Positions 11,041 to 22,745 of a stretch of 64,000 nt of DNA are shown here, piece after piece (the first letter of the stretch is position 1; each line of letters opens with the position of its first letter). The position numbers and the translations under genes are program-made. The notes under the pieces were generated by a model that worked only from the letters and a program-made list of their open reading frames with translations, did no database searches and was not told the origin of the DNA. Source of the DNA: Galeopsis tetrahit (taxonomy: Eukaryota > Streptophyta > Magnoliopsida > Lamiales > Lamiaceae); assembly GCA_963675135.1 (NCBI GenBank), contig OY776129.1, positions 77,155,348-77,219,347 of the forward strand, written 5' to 3'.

Positions 11041-12186
11041 TTAAATAATAATATAGTACTTTATGAATATTGATTTTTACAAATTCTATCTAATATATAC
11101 TCCGTATAGTATTGCACTAAAAAGTGTTAATACTATTACTTACTAAAAAATTGGATGTTGTTTTTATTGAAAAATGTTTGTTCTGCTTATTAAAAAATGC
11201 ATAAACCACTTAATGAAAAGTGCTAGTATTATTTTAGTGAGTAATTCTACATGCATGCACTTCACAGTACAAATACTACATTCAAAAAGTTTTTCAGTAA
11301 AGATTACATCCAATTTATTAGTAAATACTAGTAATATTAACAATTTTCAATGTAATACTAAAATTACATCCAATTTATTAGTAAATACTAATTTTTACTG
11401 AAAAACATTTGTTCTACTTACTGAAAAATGCAAATAATTTACATGAACTTAGTGAGTAGTAAATGTATTGTTTAGTTAAAAAATATATGAAAAATCAATT
11501 GGAGGATTTTTATCGTACACACCTCGCTTTTTGGAGTGCTCGTGTCTTTATCTTGGTTGTGCTATGATAATATATTAATTGGATTTTTATGGTATACTAA
11601 AAGAAAGGTTAATTTGTTCACTTTAGTTTAACTTGACTGCACTCAAGTGCACAAAAAACCTATTCAAATCATATTGCAGAAAAAAAAAAAAAAAAAAGAC
11701 AATTTACAAATTAAAAAAAAAAAAAAGACATTGCCAAAGATGAAAATAGTTGAGTAAAAAAGATAGGAGGGAGTACATTTTCCATGCATCAAAACAACTA
11801 AAGTGTATTATGCATGTATTTAATTTAAAATGAGTGCATCTCCCTACTAGAGTGAAGTGGGTATGTTTGTTTTCTATTGTAAAGGGATTGAGAAAATTTT
11901 GATTGATAAATCTTTGAATAGTATAAAAGTGTGCGTTAATTATAAATTAAGATTATGGTGATATTGAAATTTCATAATCTTATAAACAAATTACATACTA
12001 TGACTTTTGAAATTCTCAAATCGGATTTCACAAAATCATACCTAACATACCCGTATTGTAAGATTACACGAATATTTTAGTTAATCAATCAAGTTTTTCA
12101 AGGTAATCAGTTAACTATTGACTTAAATTAATGAATTCATACTATAGTTATATCAAATTAAGTTTGCTTAAGGTCAAATATATTAT
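11041..12186. other. Intergenic and upstream region of second expansin gene
   Basis: 11150-11460 is a degenerate repeat with gaaaaatg and aaaagtgctagtatt phrases related to the sequence around the LINE. 11670-11720 holds A-runs. 11996-12190 aligns with 1178-1250 and 1775-1880 upstream of the first expansin gene. No gene seen. Confidence 0.5.
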
Positions 12187-12194
12187 TATAAATA
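12187..12194 (+). promoter_or_regulatory. TATA box of second beta-expansin gene
   Basis: TATAAATA lies 98 bp upstream of the second expansin ATG and is followed by the same leader (gtcttccacctctacgaaaa) as the first copy. Confidence 0.6.
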
Positions 12195-12291
12195 AAGTCT
12201 TCCACCTCTACGAAAATCACTCCACTGCATCATTATACCAATTTACAAGTCCCCAAAACTCAATTGATCAGTTTAGTTTGCAGTAGGGCTC

Positions 12292-13890
12292 ATGGCTTTT
12301 GTCTTGCATTACTCCTTTTTCACTTGTTTAGCTTTGTTTTCACTTGTAACAAACTTTTGTTATTGCTTCAATCCCAAACTGCTGAATGTGTCGGAACTTG
12401 ATTCCGGATTGGGCTGGTCAACAGCCCGTGCCAGTTGGTACGGAAGTCCTACTGGTGCAGGAAGTAATGGTACGTAAGATATTTATGGACACAATCAAGT
12501 GTATTTTTATATGTTGAATATAAATTTTACTATGTCAGTCTGTCGTATTCTATTGTAGTGCTAATAAATTGTACATGTGATGCTTGAATTTAATTTAATT
12601 GTGTTTTATAACAATTGGCAGGTGGTGCATGTGGATACCAGAATGCTGTTGAAGAAGCGCCATTTTCTTCTCTAATAACAGCCGCTGCCTCCTCTGTCTA
12701 CAGCTCCGGCAAGGCTTGTGGAACTTGTTATCAGGTTAATTTATTTATCAAAATACACACATTTATATTTATTATTTAATTTCTTAAATTAATTAATTAT
12801 GTATATAATTAAATTATATAGGTGAAATGTAGTACAAGCGGAATATGCTCGGGAAATCCGGTGACGGTGGTTGTAACCGATGAGTGCCCCGGCTGCGACG
12901 CCCAGTCCATTCTATTCGATTTAAGTGGCACCTCCTTTGGAACTATGGCTACACCCGGCCAAGCTAATCAACTCCGAAATGTCGGAATTCAGCAAATACA
13001 ATACAGGAGGTTCGTATAATTTAGACATGACATTTAACACCCTAAAAGAGATGCATTTTAATTTGTGTTAATTTGTAAATTAGGATCGTCTCACCCAATT
13101 CTTTGTCTTAATTAATTTTTCACTCCTTTTTCCTATCTCACCCGTACAATTAGAAAATGAAAATTTTTGAGTCGAAAAATCCCTAATATATAAAGTTGTC
13201 AATGATAACCTATATATATATATATATGTGTTAGAAGTCTACCTTTTGCTAAGCAGATTTGAACAATATATATAAATCATTGCTTCCATAAATTAAATAC
13301 TGATATGTGAAAGATTTAGAGATCTAATCAAAATATAAGTAATTTGGAATGAATGCACATATATTAAAAAAAATATGTCATATAATTTACTAAGAAAATG
13401 AAAGATCAAAACGATTTATATTATTTATTTTTTTCGATGGGTTAATTTTATGGTCAAATTTTTGACTAATGCATATAAATGTATTATTAATTCTATGTAA
13501 TTTTATCACTTGCATAAATTTTTTGACTAATGCATATAAATCGCGAATTGTTTTTACAGAGTGGACTGCAACTTTAAGGGAGTACCCGTGGAGTTCCGGG
13601 TTGACCCGGGTTCGAACCCTAATTATTTTGCAACTGCCGTTGAGTACGAAAATGGTGATGGAATCGACGGAGTTGAGCTGAAACGGGCGGCGGACCCCGG
13701 TGGCGCGTGGCTCAAAATGGACCGGTCGTGGGGTGCAGTTTGGAAGACGGATTTGCCCAACAACTACGCGCCACCCTTCTCATTAAGGGTAACTAGTGGC
13801 GGAAATTCCGGAAAGACCCTTGTCGCCAACAACGTCATACCTGCAAATTACTCACCCGGAACAACATATAGATCTGTTGTCAATTTTTAG
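12292..13890 (+). CDS. EXPB: Beta-expansin (tandem copy 2)
   Basis: Exons 12292-12469, 12622-12734, 12822-13009 and 13560-13890 give about 269 residues, with intron positions and phases identical to the first copy. A signal peptide starts MAFVLHYSFF and is followed by the GH45-like domain: ASWYG, GGACGY, CGTCYQVKC and VTDEC with Asp117. The CBM63-like domain has GGAWLKMDRSWGAVW. As in copy 1, the HFD motif is LFD (residues 128-130). The exon 3/4 junction keeps YRRVDC and the intron 1 acceptor is the normal CAG, so this copy looks closer to the ancestral state. Role: secreted wall-loosening protein, as known for the family. The gene is intact; expression is not visible from sequence. Confidence 0.9.
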
Positions 13891-14024
13891 AAATAATTTT
13901 TATTAATTATAGTAAAATAAAATGAAAAATCTGCAGTGGGCAGATATGCAAGGAGAGAATTTTGTAGAGTGGGGATTTTTTTTTGTCCTCTTTTGTAGCT
14001 CTCATCTTCTTTGACCTTGTCATG

Positions 14025-14030
14025 AATAAA
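14025..14030 (+). promoter_or_regulatory. Probable polyadenylation signal, expansin copy 2
   Basis: AATAAA in the 3' flank shared with expansin copy 1 (gtcatgaataaataat in both). Confidence 0.5.
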
Positions 14031-14574
14031 TAATAATACTACTATGTTTTAATTTTGTGATCTTTTTAATTAAATATGCATTAATATATGTTTAATAAGT
14101 AATTATTTAGATTTATAATTGATTTTACGCACGTCAATGACAATGTTTTTTAAAAGGTTTAATTATCTCAACATTGTAGAATTTGCAAATACACCTACTA
14201 TTCTGAACTAAGTTTCTGAGCGCAATGGGAAGATCTATCATTTAATCCAAGAATATTATGTAAAATATATTACTTCCTCTATTCCATAATAATTTTTATA
14301 AGTAGAAGGTGGAGTTTTAAGGGGTAATTTTATAAAATTTTATGTATAAAATAAAAAAAATTAGTTGACTTTTGTGTTGTGTAAAATTGAGAATATTTTT
14401 TAGGGTGAAATTTATAAAGGATTTTCCATTTAAAGGGTGTGAAGTTATAATCCTTAACATTTTTTTTAATTATATTTAAGGGAATTATCTCTTTATTACA
14501 AATTGAGATCTCATGTCAATATAAATTGTTAATTAATCATGATATACTCTGTATTAATTCACTCTCAAACATGC

Positions 14575-14582
14575 TATAAATA
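14575..14582 (+). promoter_or_regulatory. Possible TATA box of third beta-expansin gene
   Basis: TATAAATA lies 52 bp before the ATG. Bases 14130-14570 upstream show no similarity to the other two promoters and no other feature. Confidence 0.4.
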
Positions 14583-14633
14583 AATAAATATTCTGCAAAA
14601 TATAAAAATAAACTTAGGTCGTTTATCAAAAAA

Positions 14634-15850
14634 ATGTGTGATACTATGTCGATTATTAAGCCAATTTACTTTCTTGTGACCATACTTGTCTCATTCCACC
14701 ATAATTTTTGTTTTTGCATAACAACTGAAAATTGGAATTATTCTTCTGCGGGAAATACTACTTTTTCAGTAGCCGTGGCTACATGGTACGGAGAGTCTAA
14801 TGGAGCTGGGAGTAGTAAGTAGTGTATATTTATTTAATTATTCAAAAAAATAACTTAAAAAAAAATATTAATGTAGCTTAATAAAAAAAAATGTTTAATT
14901 AAATAATTTATTTATTTACAGATGGAGGAGCATGTGGGTACCATTCGGACGTAGAGAAACGTCCTTTCTCTAGAATGATATCGGCTGGAAATGCAAAATT
15001 ATTTAACTCAGGATTGGGTTGTGGGGCTTGTTACCAGGTTCAAATAAAATCATTTAATTCCTAAATTTTTAGATAATTAAATTACACATTTATATGCTTA
15101 ATTATGAATTGTTAATTAATAGGTAAAATGCAGTGAAAATCCTGCATGTTCAGGCAAAGCAGTGACGGTAACCATCACAGATGAGTGCTCTTGTGACTCT
15201 CAAAATGTTCATTTTGATTTAAGTGGCACTGCTTTTGGTGCCATGGCTTTGCCCGGCCAAGCCGACACTCTGCGCCAAGCCGGGTTGTTTAATGTTCAAT
15301 ACAGAAGGTACGTACGTAAAAGTGTGTAAATTGTTTAAAATACTCTTATTTATTTTGTCATTATTGTTTTTATATTCAACATTTAAGTGTATGAATTTTA
15401 AAGGTAAAATTCAGAATTTCAAGCACAGTCAATGATGTTTTATTGTGTATAGTGACGTAGGGGGACATGCCCTTAATAGTTGTACATATATATGTTTGAT
15501 CAATTTCAATTTCGTTGCGCATTACGTGCAGGGTTCCGTGCAAATATGAAGGAACGAGGGTTGCTATCGAAGTGGATACAGGGTCAAATCCTTTTTATTT
15601 AGCGTTTGTGGTTAAATATGTGAAGGGCGATGGCGACCTTTCGTCCGTAGAGCTGAAAAGTGGGAAGTCAAAATGGATGGATATGCAACACTCGTGGGGG
15701 GCAACCTGGAAAATAAATTTTGGAAATGGAATGCAAGGTCCATTCTCTATTAGGTTAACCACATTGAAAACCAAGAAAATTATTGTGGCCGAAAATGTGA
15801 TTCCTGCTAATTGGAAGCCTGGGAATATCTATCAATCACGTGTTAATTAA
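14634..15850 (+). CDS. EXPB: Beta-expansin (third, diverged paralogue)
   Basis: Exons 14634-14814, 14922-15037, 15123-15307 and 15532-15850 encode about 266 residues with the same intron positions as the two upstream copies. A signal peptide (MCDTMSIIKPIYFLVTILVS) precedes ATWYGESNGAGS, GGACGYHSDV, CGACYQVKC and ITDEC with Asp119, and an intact HFD motif (VHFDLSG, His129-Asp131). The C-terminal CBM63-like domain has SWGATWKINF and ends NIYQSRVN. It is far more diverged from the other two than they are from each other, so it stems from an older duplication. A second in-frame ATG (Met5) could also be the start. No disruption seen. Confidence 0.88.
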
Positions 15851-16007
15851 CTAATTTCATCCCACTTTTCAATTCTACCTTCTAGTACGTGGACATGGAT
15901 ATTTTAATAATAATAAAATAAATTAAAACAACAAGAATTAAAATGTACTTGCACTAATATTTTTCTAGCACGATATGTCGTAATTCGTAAATGTCAATAT
16001 TAATAAG

Positions 16008-16257
16008 GGTAAAGTCTAGTATGCACTCGAGTGCATGTTGTGCATCCTAGTTTAAAGAAAAGTGTATGTTATTAAACTGAAAAGTACAACACAATATTAC
16101 TAAAAAGTATAAGTCACTATGACTAAAAATATTATTATACAGTTTAATAATTAAAAAGTGCAACACCATTTACCAAAAAGTGTAAGTTAGTAAAACTGAA
16201 AAGTGCAATATAGACTAAGGTGCACAACATGCACTCGAGTCCATAGCAGACAAACTC
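16008..16257 (+). mobile_element. Foldback MITE copy C
   Basis: Same family as 1253-1485: the left tip is GGTAAAGTCTAGTATGCACT, and the right end has ccatagcagacaaactcc. A direct repeat AATATTAATA lies just outside both ends, offset by one or two bases from the predicted tips. It sits about 160 bp past the third expansin stop. Confidence 0.75.
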
Positions 16258-17078
16258 CAATATTAATAGTACTAATTAATATATTAATTTTAGCAATTGA
16301 TTTTTGTATTATTAATTAATTAAAAAAACTATTAAATCAAATAACGGGAGACATATAAATTAAATTTTATATATAATAAGCCGAATAAATTAACCAAGCT
16401 GGACCTCATTTTTAGTTATGGTAAATTGAGCTTCTTAGTTTATAAAATCTGTAAAACTCTCGAAAGGATAGTTGAATTGAACCTCTATTGAATATGAGGT
16501 TTAAGATTATCCACAGTGTAACTTATATTTAACTTAAATAATTTGTTCGTTATAATTCAAATATAAAAGTTCAGTCCACGTCTCCCATCAATTTATGTAG
16601 AGTGAATTCAGTTAAAAAAAGAATTAACATTAAAAATATTGTTTAAAATTAGGTTCCCCGAAATAGAAAAAATGAAAATTAGCGTTGGATAATGAAAAGA
16701 AATAGAGGAATAAGGCGGCGAAATACATGGAGAAACACAGATGAAATGGATTAGATGTTTGAGGTTGGACGGATGAGAGAAAAACACTGATTAATTAGTC
16801 CACTTTACTAAACAACAACCACCGCTCTTGGCCGTAGATTTGGTTAATTGAACGGCGGCGCCACCGCTAGAAAAAGTCCACCTGTCACATACCCTCCACT
16901 TACACTCCTATTTTTCTCTCTACCCTCGGAAAAACAGTTACTCCAACTAAAAACTAGGAGTGACATTCTTTTCACCATTCACCATTTATACCAATTACTT
17001 CAACTAATTATCAATTCAAAATATATCCAAATTCACATGTTTGTCCTTTGCTTTTCCACTCTCTTCTTTTTTACATAC

Positions 17079-18413
17079 ATGGCTTGTGTTGATGATCCAC
17101 AACCTAGTTTTAAGCATTATTGTAGAGTATGTAAGAAGGGTTTTATGTGTGGGAGAGCTCTTGGAGGGCACATGAGAGCTCATGGCATTGGTGATGAAAA
17201 TGGCAATCTTGATGATGATGATGCCGCTAGTGATTGGGAGGATAAATTTGGGGGTTCCAATAGCACCAATAAGAGGATGTATCAATTGAGGACAAACCCT
17301 AATAGGTTAAAAAGTTGTAGGAATTGTGAGAATTGTGGCAAGGAATTCTTGTCTTGGAAATCGTTCCTCGAGCACGGGAAATGTAACTCGGACGACGCCT
17401 CCGAGTCCCTCGTCTCGTCGCCTGAGTCGGACGGGGAGGACGAGGGTGGGAGGCGCGGGGGCGGGTGGTCCAAACGGAAGAGGTCGTTGAGGTCCAAAGT
17501 CGGGTGCCTTACGTCGTCCACGAGCGAGGAGGATGATCTCCTCCTCGCTACGTGTTTAGTACAATTGGCTAACACGACGGTGGATCTTGAGCCGGAAGAG
17601 TCGTGCGCCTCTGCGAACAAGGAGGACGAGCGACGGAACCCTATGCCGTATTTTGCCCCATCTAAGAATCGACCACCTTTGGACCACAAGCCGAATAGTA
17701 CTAGAGGGATGTTCGAATGCAAAGCGTGCAAAAAAGTGTTTAATTCGCACCAAGCATTGGGCGGTCATAGAGCGAGTCACAAAAAGGTAAAAGGATGTTA
17801 CGCGGCGAAGCAAGATCAAGCCGATGACATCAACAATACGACTAATTCAGCAACAGCTGAAGACGACGCTACATTAACAAATAACGATCAAGACTTCTTC
17901 CCATCAAAGTCAACTTTCCAATTCGAACCAAAATTGGGAGCTACAAGAAGAAAGTCAAAAGTCCACGAATGCTCCATTTGTCATCGGGTCTTTAATTCGG
18001 GTCAAGCCCTAGGCGGGCACAAGAGATGTCACTGGATCATTTCCAATTCTCCGGAAGCATCATCTTCTTTACCCAAGTACCAATTGCAAGACCATCAAAA
18101 AGTTGATCACGTGTCGTCTGACAAGTTAGACCTCAACGTCCCGGCGTGGGCCCACACTTCGCGGGACCCACGCTTCCAAGTGTCTACCGAGATGCAACTA
18201 CATTGTCATCCTCAGCTCGACGATAACAACAACAACGTCCACCTCAGCAACAAAGTTAAGAGTGGGACAACCTATGTTGATGATGAAGCAGATAGTAAGT
18301 TGAAATTAGCCAAATTGAGTGACTTGAATGACTTGAATGCAAATGTGGGTTCATCTCAATGGTTACAAGTTGGAATTGGTTCTACGACTGAAGCAACTGA
18401 TGGTGGTGCTTAA
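17079..18413 (+). CDS. C2H2 zinc-finger transcriptional repressor, ZAT-like, with EAR motif
   Basis: An intronless reading frame of 444 residues from the ATG at 17079. Plant Q-type C2H2 proteins bind DNA in the nucleus and repress stress or developmental genes. Fingers: (1) C15/C18-H31/H35 with GRALGGH; (2) a degenerate finger C83/C86-H99-C102 (FLSWKSFLEHGKC); (3) C214/C217-H230/H234 with QALGGH; (4) C298/C301-H314/H318 with QALGGH. The basic stretch SKRKRSLRSK is a likely nuclear signal. LDLNVP (residues 350-355) is an EAR/DLN repression motif, and a second DLNDLN lies near the end. The frame stays open upstream, with an in-frame ATG at 17037 adding 14 mostly hydrophobic residues. I prefer 17079 because that extension looks like leader. 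The coding region is notably GC-richer than its surroundings. Confidence 0.85.
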   Translation: MACVDDPQPSFKHYCRVCKKGFMCGRALGGHMRAHGIGDENGNLDDDDAASDWEDKFGGSNSTNKRMYQLRTNPNRLKSCRNCENCGKEFLSWKSFLEHGKCNSDDASESLVSSPESDGEDEGGRRGGGWSKRKRSLRSKVGCLTSSTSEEDDLLLATCLVQLANTTVDLEPEESCASANKEDERRNPMPYFAPSKNRPPLDHKPNSTRGMFECKACKKVFNSHQALGGHRASHKKVKGCYAAKQDQADDINNTTNSATAEDDATLTNNDQDFFPSKSTFQFEPKLGATRRKSKVHECSICHRVFNSGQALGGHKRCHWIISNSPEASSSLPKYQLQDHQKVDHVSSDKLDLNVPAWAHTSRDPRFQVSTEMQLHCHPQLDDNNNNVHLSNKVKSGTTYVDDEADSKLKLAKLSDLNDLNANVGSSQWLQVGIGSTTEATDGGA

Positions 18414-18419
18414 TATATT

Positions 18420-19070
18420 TTTGTGAGCTAAAAATGTATAATTTGTATTCAAATGTAATGTAACTATAAGACCTACATTATTTTTCTATTTTTTAATGTA
18501 TGGAGGTCTGTTTAAATTGACCGGTTCATCAGTTGCTTGCTTTTATTTTCTATTCAGTTAATTAATAAAAACACACAGTATATAATTAATATATATATGC
18601 ATAGGAAATAAAATGTATTTTCATTAATGTGATTGTGAACTACTCCTCTTCTTTTCTCTGTTTTTCAATTCCTTTTGAACCATATTGAAATGATTAATTA
18701 AGGGTAAATTATTTGAAAATTGAGATTATGCTCAAAATATTGATCTGATATAGAAAAATAATACTCCAATAGGTAGAGTGTAATAGTAATAAGAAATTTG
18801 CATGTGGCCTCTATATTGGACTATTTGGGCTCTATTGGACTATTTGGGCTCTAGACCAGTCTGTGTATATAAAAAGCCCTATTTAGTTGATATGTAATTC
18901 CAATCCACTCATTAATTACTTTAATTCATTGTCATCAAATATTTTTATATATAATTTCTATTTTGAATTGGTTAGGTATAAAATGTATTCGGAATAGTAA
19001 AAGTGTCAAATTTACTCACCTTATGAATCTTGTGATAGCACCCAGCCAACTTGAAATTTATTGCCAAAGT
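18420..19070. other. 3' flank of the zinc-finger gene, no further gene seen
   Basis: AT-rich, with a short direct repeat ggactatttgggctctattg around 18820-18850. No open frame of interest. Confidence 0.4.
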
Positions 19071-19073
19071 CTG

Positions 19074-19626
19074 ATGTGTACTCAAGTACACGATGTACTT
19101 GAATGGACTTTGACTGATTATCAGTCAAACTTTGACTTTTTTTTTTCTATTTTTTCTTTCGATATTTTTTTTTTTTTTGAAAGAATGTACGTCAGCGTCA
19201 GTATATTGAAAAGTGCATCTTTGTTTTAATTGTATGTTATTATAATTGAAAAGTGTATGGTATATTAATGAAAAATGTATGTTATTATAACTGAAAAATG
19301 AAAAATGTATGTTATTATAACTGAAAAGTGTATGATATTATAAATGAAAAATGTATGATCTATTAATGAAAAGTGTATATTATTATAACTAATAAAAAGT
19401 GTATTTATTTTATAATTGAAAAGTGTACGGTCTATTAATGAAAAAGGTATGTTATTATAACGGGAAAAAAGTGTAAGTTATATATTAATGAAAAGTGTAT
19501 GATATTATAACTGAAAAATGTATGTTAATATAGCTGAAAATATTATTGAAAAATGTAATTTTCTTTAAAAAAAAATTGAAAAAAAATTGACCTTTAACCG
19601 AGTCAACGGTCCATTCAAGTACACAC
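19074..19626. repeat. Repeat block with inverted ends and tandem gaaaagtgtatg units
   Basis: Near the left end the phrase gtacttgaatggac (about 19094) appears inverted at the right end as gtccattcaagtac (about 19609-19623). Between them, 19208-19560 is a loose tandem array of units like 'attataactgaaaagtgtatg' of 20-35 bp. This fits a decayed foldback element loosely related to the gtaaagtctagtatg family. No coding content. Confidence 0.5.
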
Positions 19627-20570
19627 TAATTTATTTTTGTGAAATTTGTTCTTCTAATCATTATTTTTTTGAATCTCAAATCATTTTAATAAAAATGATA
19701 AAAATCTTGATAAGACTTTTGTTTTGTAAGAATAAAATTGTCTTCATGAATTTATGGGTGGAGACAAAGATTTTTTTTTTTTTTTTCTTTCTAAATGGTT
19801 GAGTAATTTCTTTTAAATCTCTTTTCTTTTTCTAAATGCTGACTATTAATATTAATAGGATTAATGTAATTTTACACTAAATTTGATAATTAAGTTATAC
19901 TTTTCTTTACAATTTCATTTATATGTATTACATAGGTATAATAAATTTTAAAAAAAAAGTTTAGCTGATTATTTTTTTTATGGCAAACCCTACACAGTCT
20001 ACACATTAATCGAAAGAATAGTAGCAATGTTTAAAATTTAAGAAGGCTGAAACTTTTTTTGAGAAAATGAACATTTATTTACTACTTGTAAACTTTTAAA
20101 TTTCTTACAAGTGGTATCATCTCTCGTATGGCATGTAAATTTCTTTTGATCCAATAGTTATGAATAAATCTAAAAATTATTTTAAAATATTCTACCATTA
20201 TTATTTTAGATAGTTCTATATTGTTATAAGGATAAATAACAAACCATGTCCTTTCAAATATATTATGAAAGAAAATTAGATAATTATTGAGATTATATAC
20301 TCCTATGATATTTTAAATAATTAATTAGACTCAATTATTATAGTCAAATTAATATTAACGATATGCATGCATGATTCATATGGATTTTCATTACACACAT
20401 AGTATACCGTTCATGAACTCATGTAAATACTTAAGTAGAGTTCTATCTATACAAAACTGCTCATATTTTGAATTATTAAATACAAATTCTGAATTAGATA
20501 AAAACCGGATTAAACCGACGATCCGGCAAACCGATTGACCTGATTGTATATTTATATATCTTTTAATTTA

Positions 20571-20822
20571 GGGTTAATTGCAAATTAAATCACCACCTTT
20601 CTCTGGATTGCAATTTAATCTAAACTTTTGAATAATTGCAAATAAAATCATCACCTTTCAATATTGTTGCAATTTAGATTTCTAGACAACTTCATTTGTG
20701 CCTAAAGTTGACATTTCATTAAATTGCAACAATATTTAAATGTGGTGATTATTATTGCAAATATTCAAAAGTTTAGATTAATTGCAATCCAGAAAGGTGT
20801 TGATTTAATTTGCAATTAACCC
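20571..20822. mobile_element. 252-bp foldback MITE, Mutator-like
   Basis: The whole element is an inverted repeat beginning GGGTTAATTGCAAATTAAAT and ending tttgcaattaaccc. A perfect 9-bp target duplication TTTAATTTA flanks it (20562-20570 and 20823-20831). The terminus matches that of the 363-1158 element, so they are probably one family. Confidence 0.85.
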
Positions 20823-22540
20823 TTTAATTTAACGTATTTTTGTTGTGCTTTTAAAAAATTTAGAGAGAAAAAAAATTAGATTGTAGATTACTACTATATC
20901 TTTTAATTTAACCTATTTTTGTTATACTTTTAATCGTGCCCTTCTACTCACCTTATGCAAATTTTGGTTATATCCTCGTGTTTTTTTTCAACGATTCAAT
21001 CGGCTAAATCAGTGATAAAATAACTCAGTTTATAGTTGACCGGTTGAAAAATATTGTATTATCGAAAATTAGATTTCAATGAATTAATAGTGAATAATGA
21101 CAATTTTTTCTATACAATTGAGTGTGTATATAGATACACTTGATTTTAATGTTCAATTTAATATTTAATTCAGTCTAATTGAACTCAATTTCAATTCACT
21201 ACAAAAAAAGGTCGTTTTAGAGACGGATTTTCCGACGGATTTTCCGTCGGCCGCCGAGGTTACCGACGGAAAGTCGGTCGTCCCCTTTCTCGGCGTCCGC
21301 TTTTTTTGCCGACGGATTTTTGAATTCCGTCGGAAATGTCCGTCGGTATTCCGGACAACCCGTTTAACAAACCGGGTCAATATTCCGTCGGTAATTCCGT
21401 CGGAAAGAATGAATTAAAATAATTATAAAAGAAATTAGAATGAATTAAAATAATTATAAAAGAAATTAATTTTTGAATAAATTGATTTCGAAATTCACAT
21501 ATGGACGGAACATCCGTCGGCATTTGACCGACGGAATATCCGTCGGCATTTTACCGACGGAATATCCGTCAGTAAAACAGAATATTAATAAAAAAAATAT
21601 GATTTTGAAATTCACATGACGACGGAATATCCGTCAGTAAAACAAAATATTAATAAAAAAAATATTGGTGGCCGGGGAGGCCCCGACCAGAATTTCATTT
21701 TCCGACCAGAATTACATTTTCCGAGAGGTTGGAAATGTGAAGAAATTTCGTAAAAAATGTCATTATGTAAAAATTAAAATATTATGTAATGAAACAATAA
21801 TATTACATGAAATATTATGTTGGGAATGTGAAGAAATTGACATTGTTTTTATTACATTCAAAAAGTATTCTTCAATTCATCCACCTGCACCAGTAGTACA
21901 ATCACATTCCTTGAAAAATACACAAATATAAGATTCATAAAAACTATTGTATGCAGTTTGTAAGATGGTTTATACACCTCAAACTTCTAGAATTTATTTA
22001 AAATATCAAAACTCCTTGAAAAATTATGAAATTGAAACTGTAAGAGCTCCTTGAAGTTTTTAAAGTGTATAAAATACTAACTTTGAGCATTTTTATAAAA
22101 TATTAAAACATGTTAGAAAATTATGAATTTTAAAAAGTTGGTACATCTTGAAGTATAGAACACATAAAAATTTTGTATCATACAATTTGGGTGCCAGAAA
22201 ATATTGTTTTGGTTCATTTTCGAAAATAACAGTAGCTAGCTTTTAATTTCAGCTTGAGCAGTTTTGGAAAAGGATTTTATAAAATTATTTATAATAATCA
22301 ATAAATCATGAAATAAATATAAGTGGTTCATAACTTGATGTAGTATTTTAATATAAATTTTATAAAAATTGATTTGGAGCCTATTCTTGCCAGAAAATTC
22401 TTCAAGGAAACAACCAAAAAATTAAAAAAAAAATCGATCTTGAAGTTCAAAATTTTTCAATCTAAACTCAAAATCACTTACGTCGGAGTCGGAGTCGGCC
22501 CACTTATTAAAACTCCGGAGAAGCAAGAATGGGCGGCGGC

Positions 22541-22745
22541 CATACTTCACGGTTAGAGTGCCGAGGGTGGTGGGAATAGGGCCGAGGGTTGTCGGCGATT
22601 CTGAGGATTTTGGGGTGGTGGAGGGAGGCGAGGTGGGGGGGAATGGGGCCGAAGAGTTGGTTGGAGAAGAGGAGTTGGTTGGAGAAGAGGAGGGAGGCGA
22701 GGTGGGGGGAATCGAATGGGGAGGAAAGTTTGTGAAAGAAAACCC
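22541..22745 (-). pseudogene. Probable captured leucine-rich-repeat gene fragment inside the CACTA element
   Basis: On the minus strand the frame reads LFSNQLFGPIPPHLASL, then HHPKILRIADN, and after a one-base shift LGPIPTTLGTLT. This is the plant LRR consensus (LxxNxLxGxIPxxLxxLxxL), so it looks like one to two repeats of an LRR receptor-type gene. A 28-30 bp stretch (preceding cctcgcctccctc) is partly duplicated. The GC-rich block is sharply different from the AT-rich element around it. It is not a working gene. Alternative: chance similarity of a C-rich stretch, less likely given the spacing. Confidence 0.5.

Noticed and set aside
16848..17078. 77-residue N-terminal extension of the first zinc-finger protein
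   Set aside because: The first codon would be TTG, and the stretch looks like leader sequence. The ATG at 17079 starts a family-like N-terminus, although 17037 remains possible.
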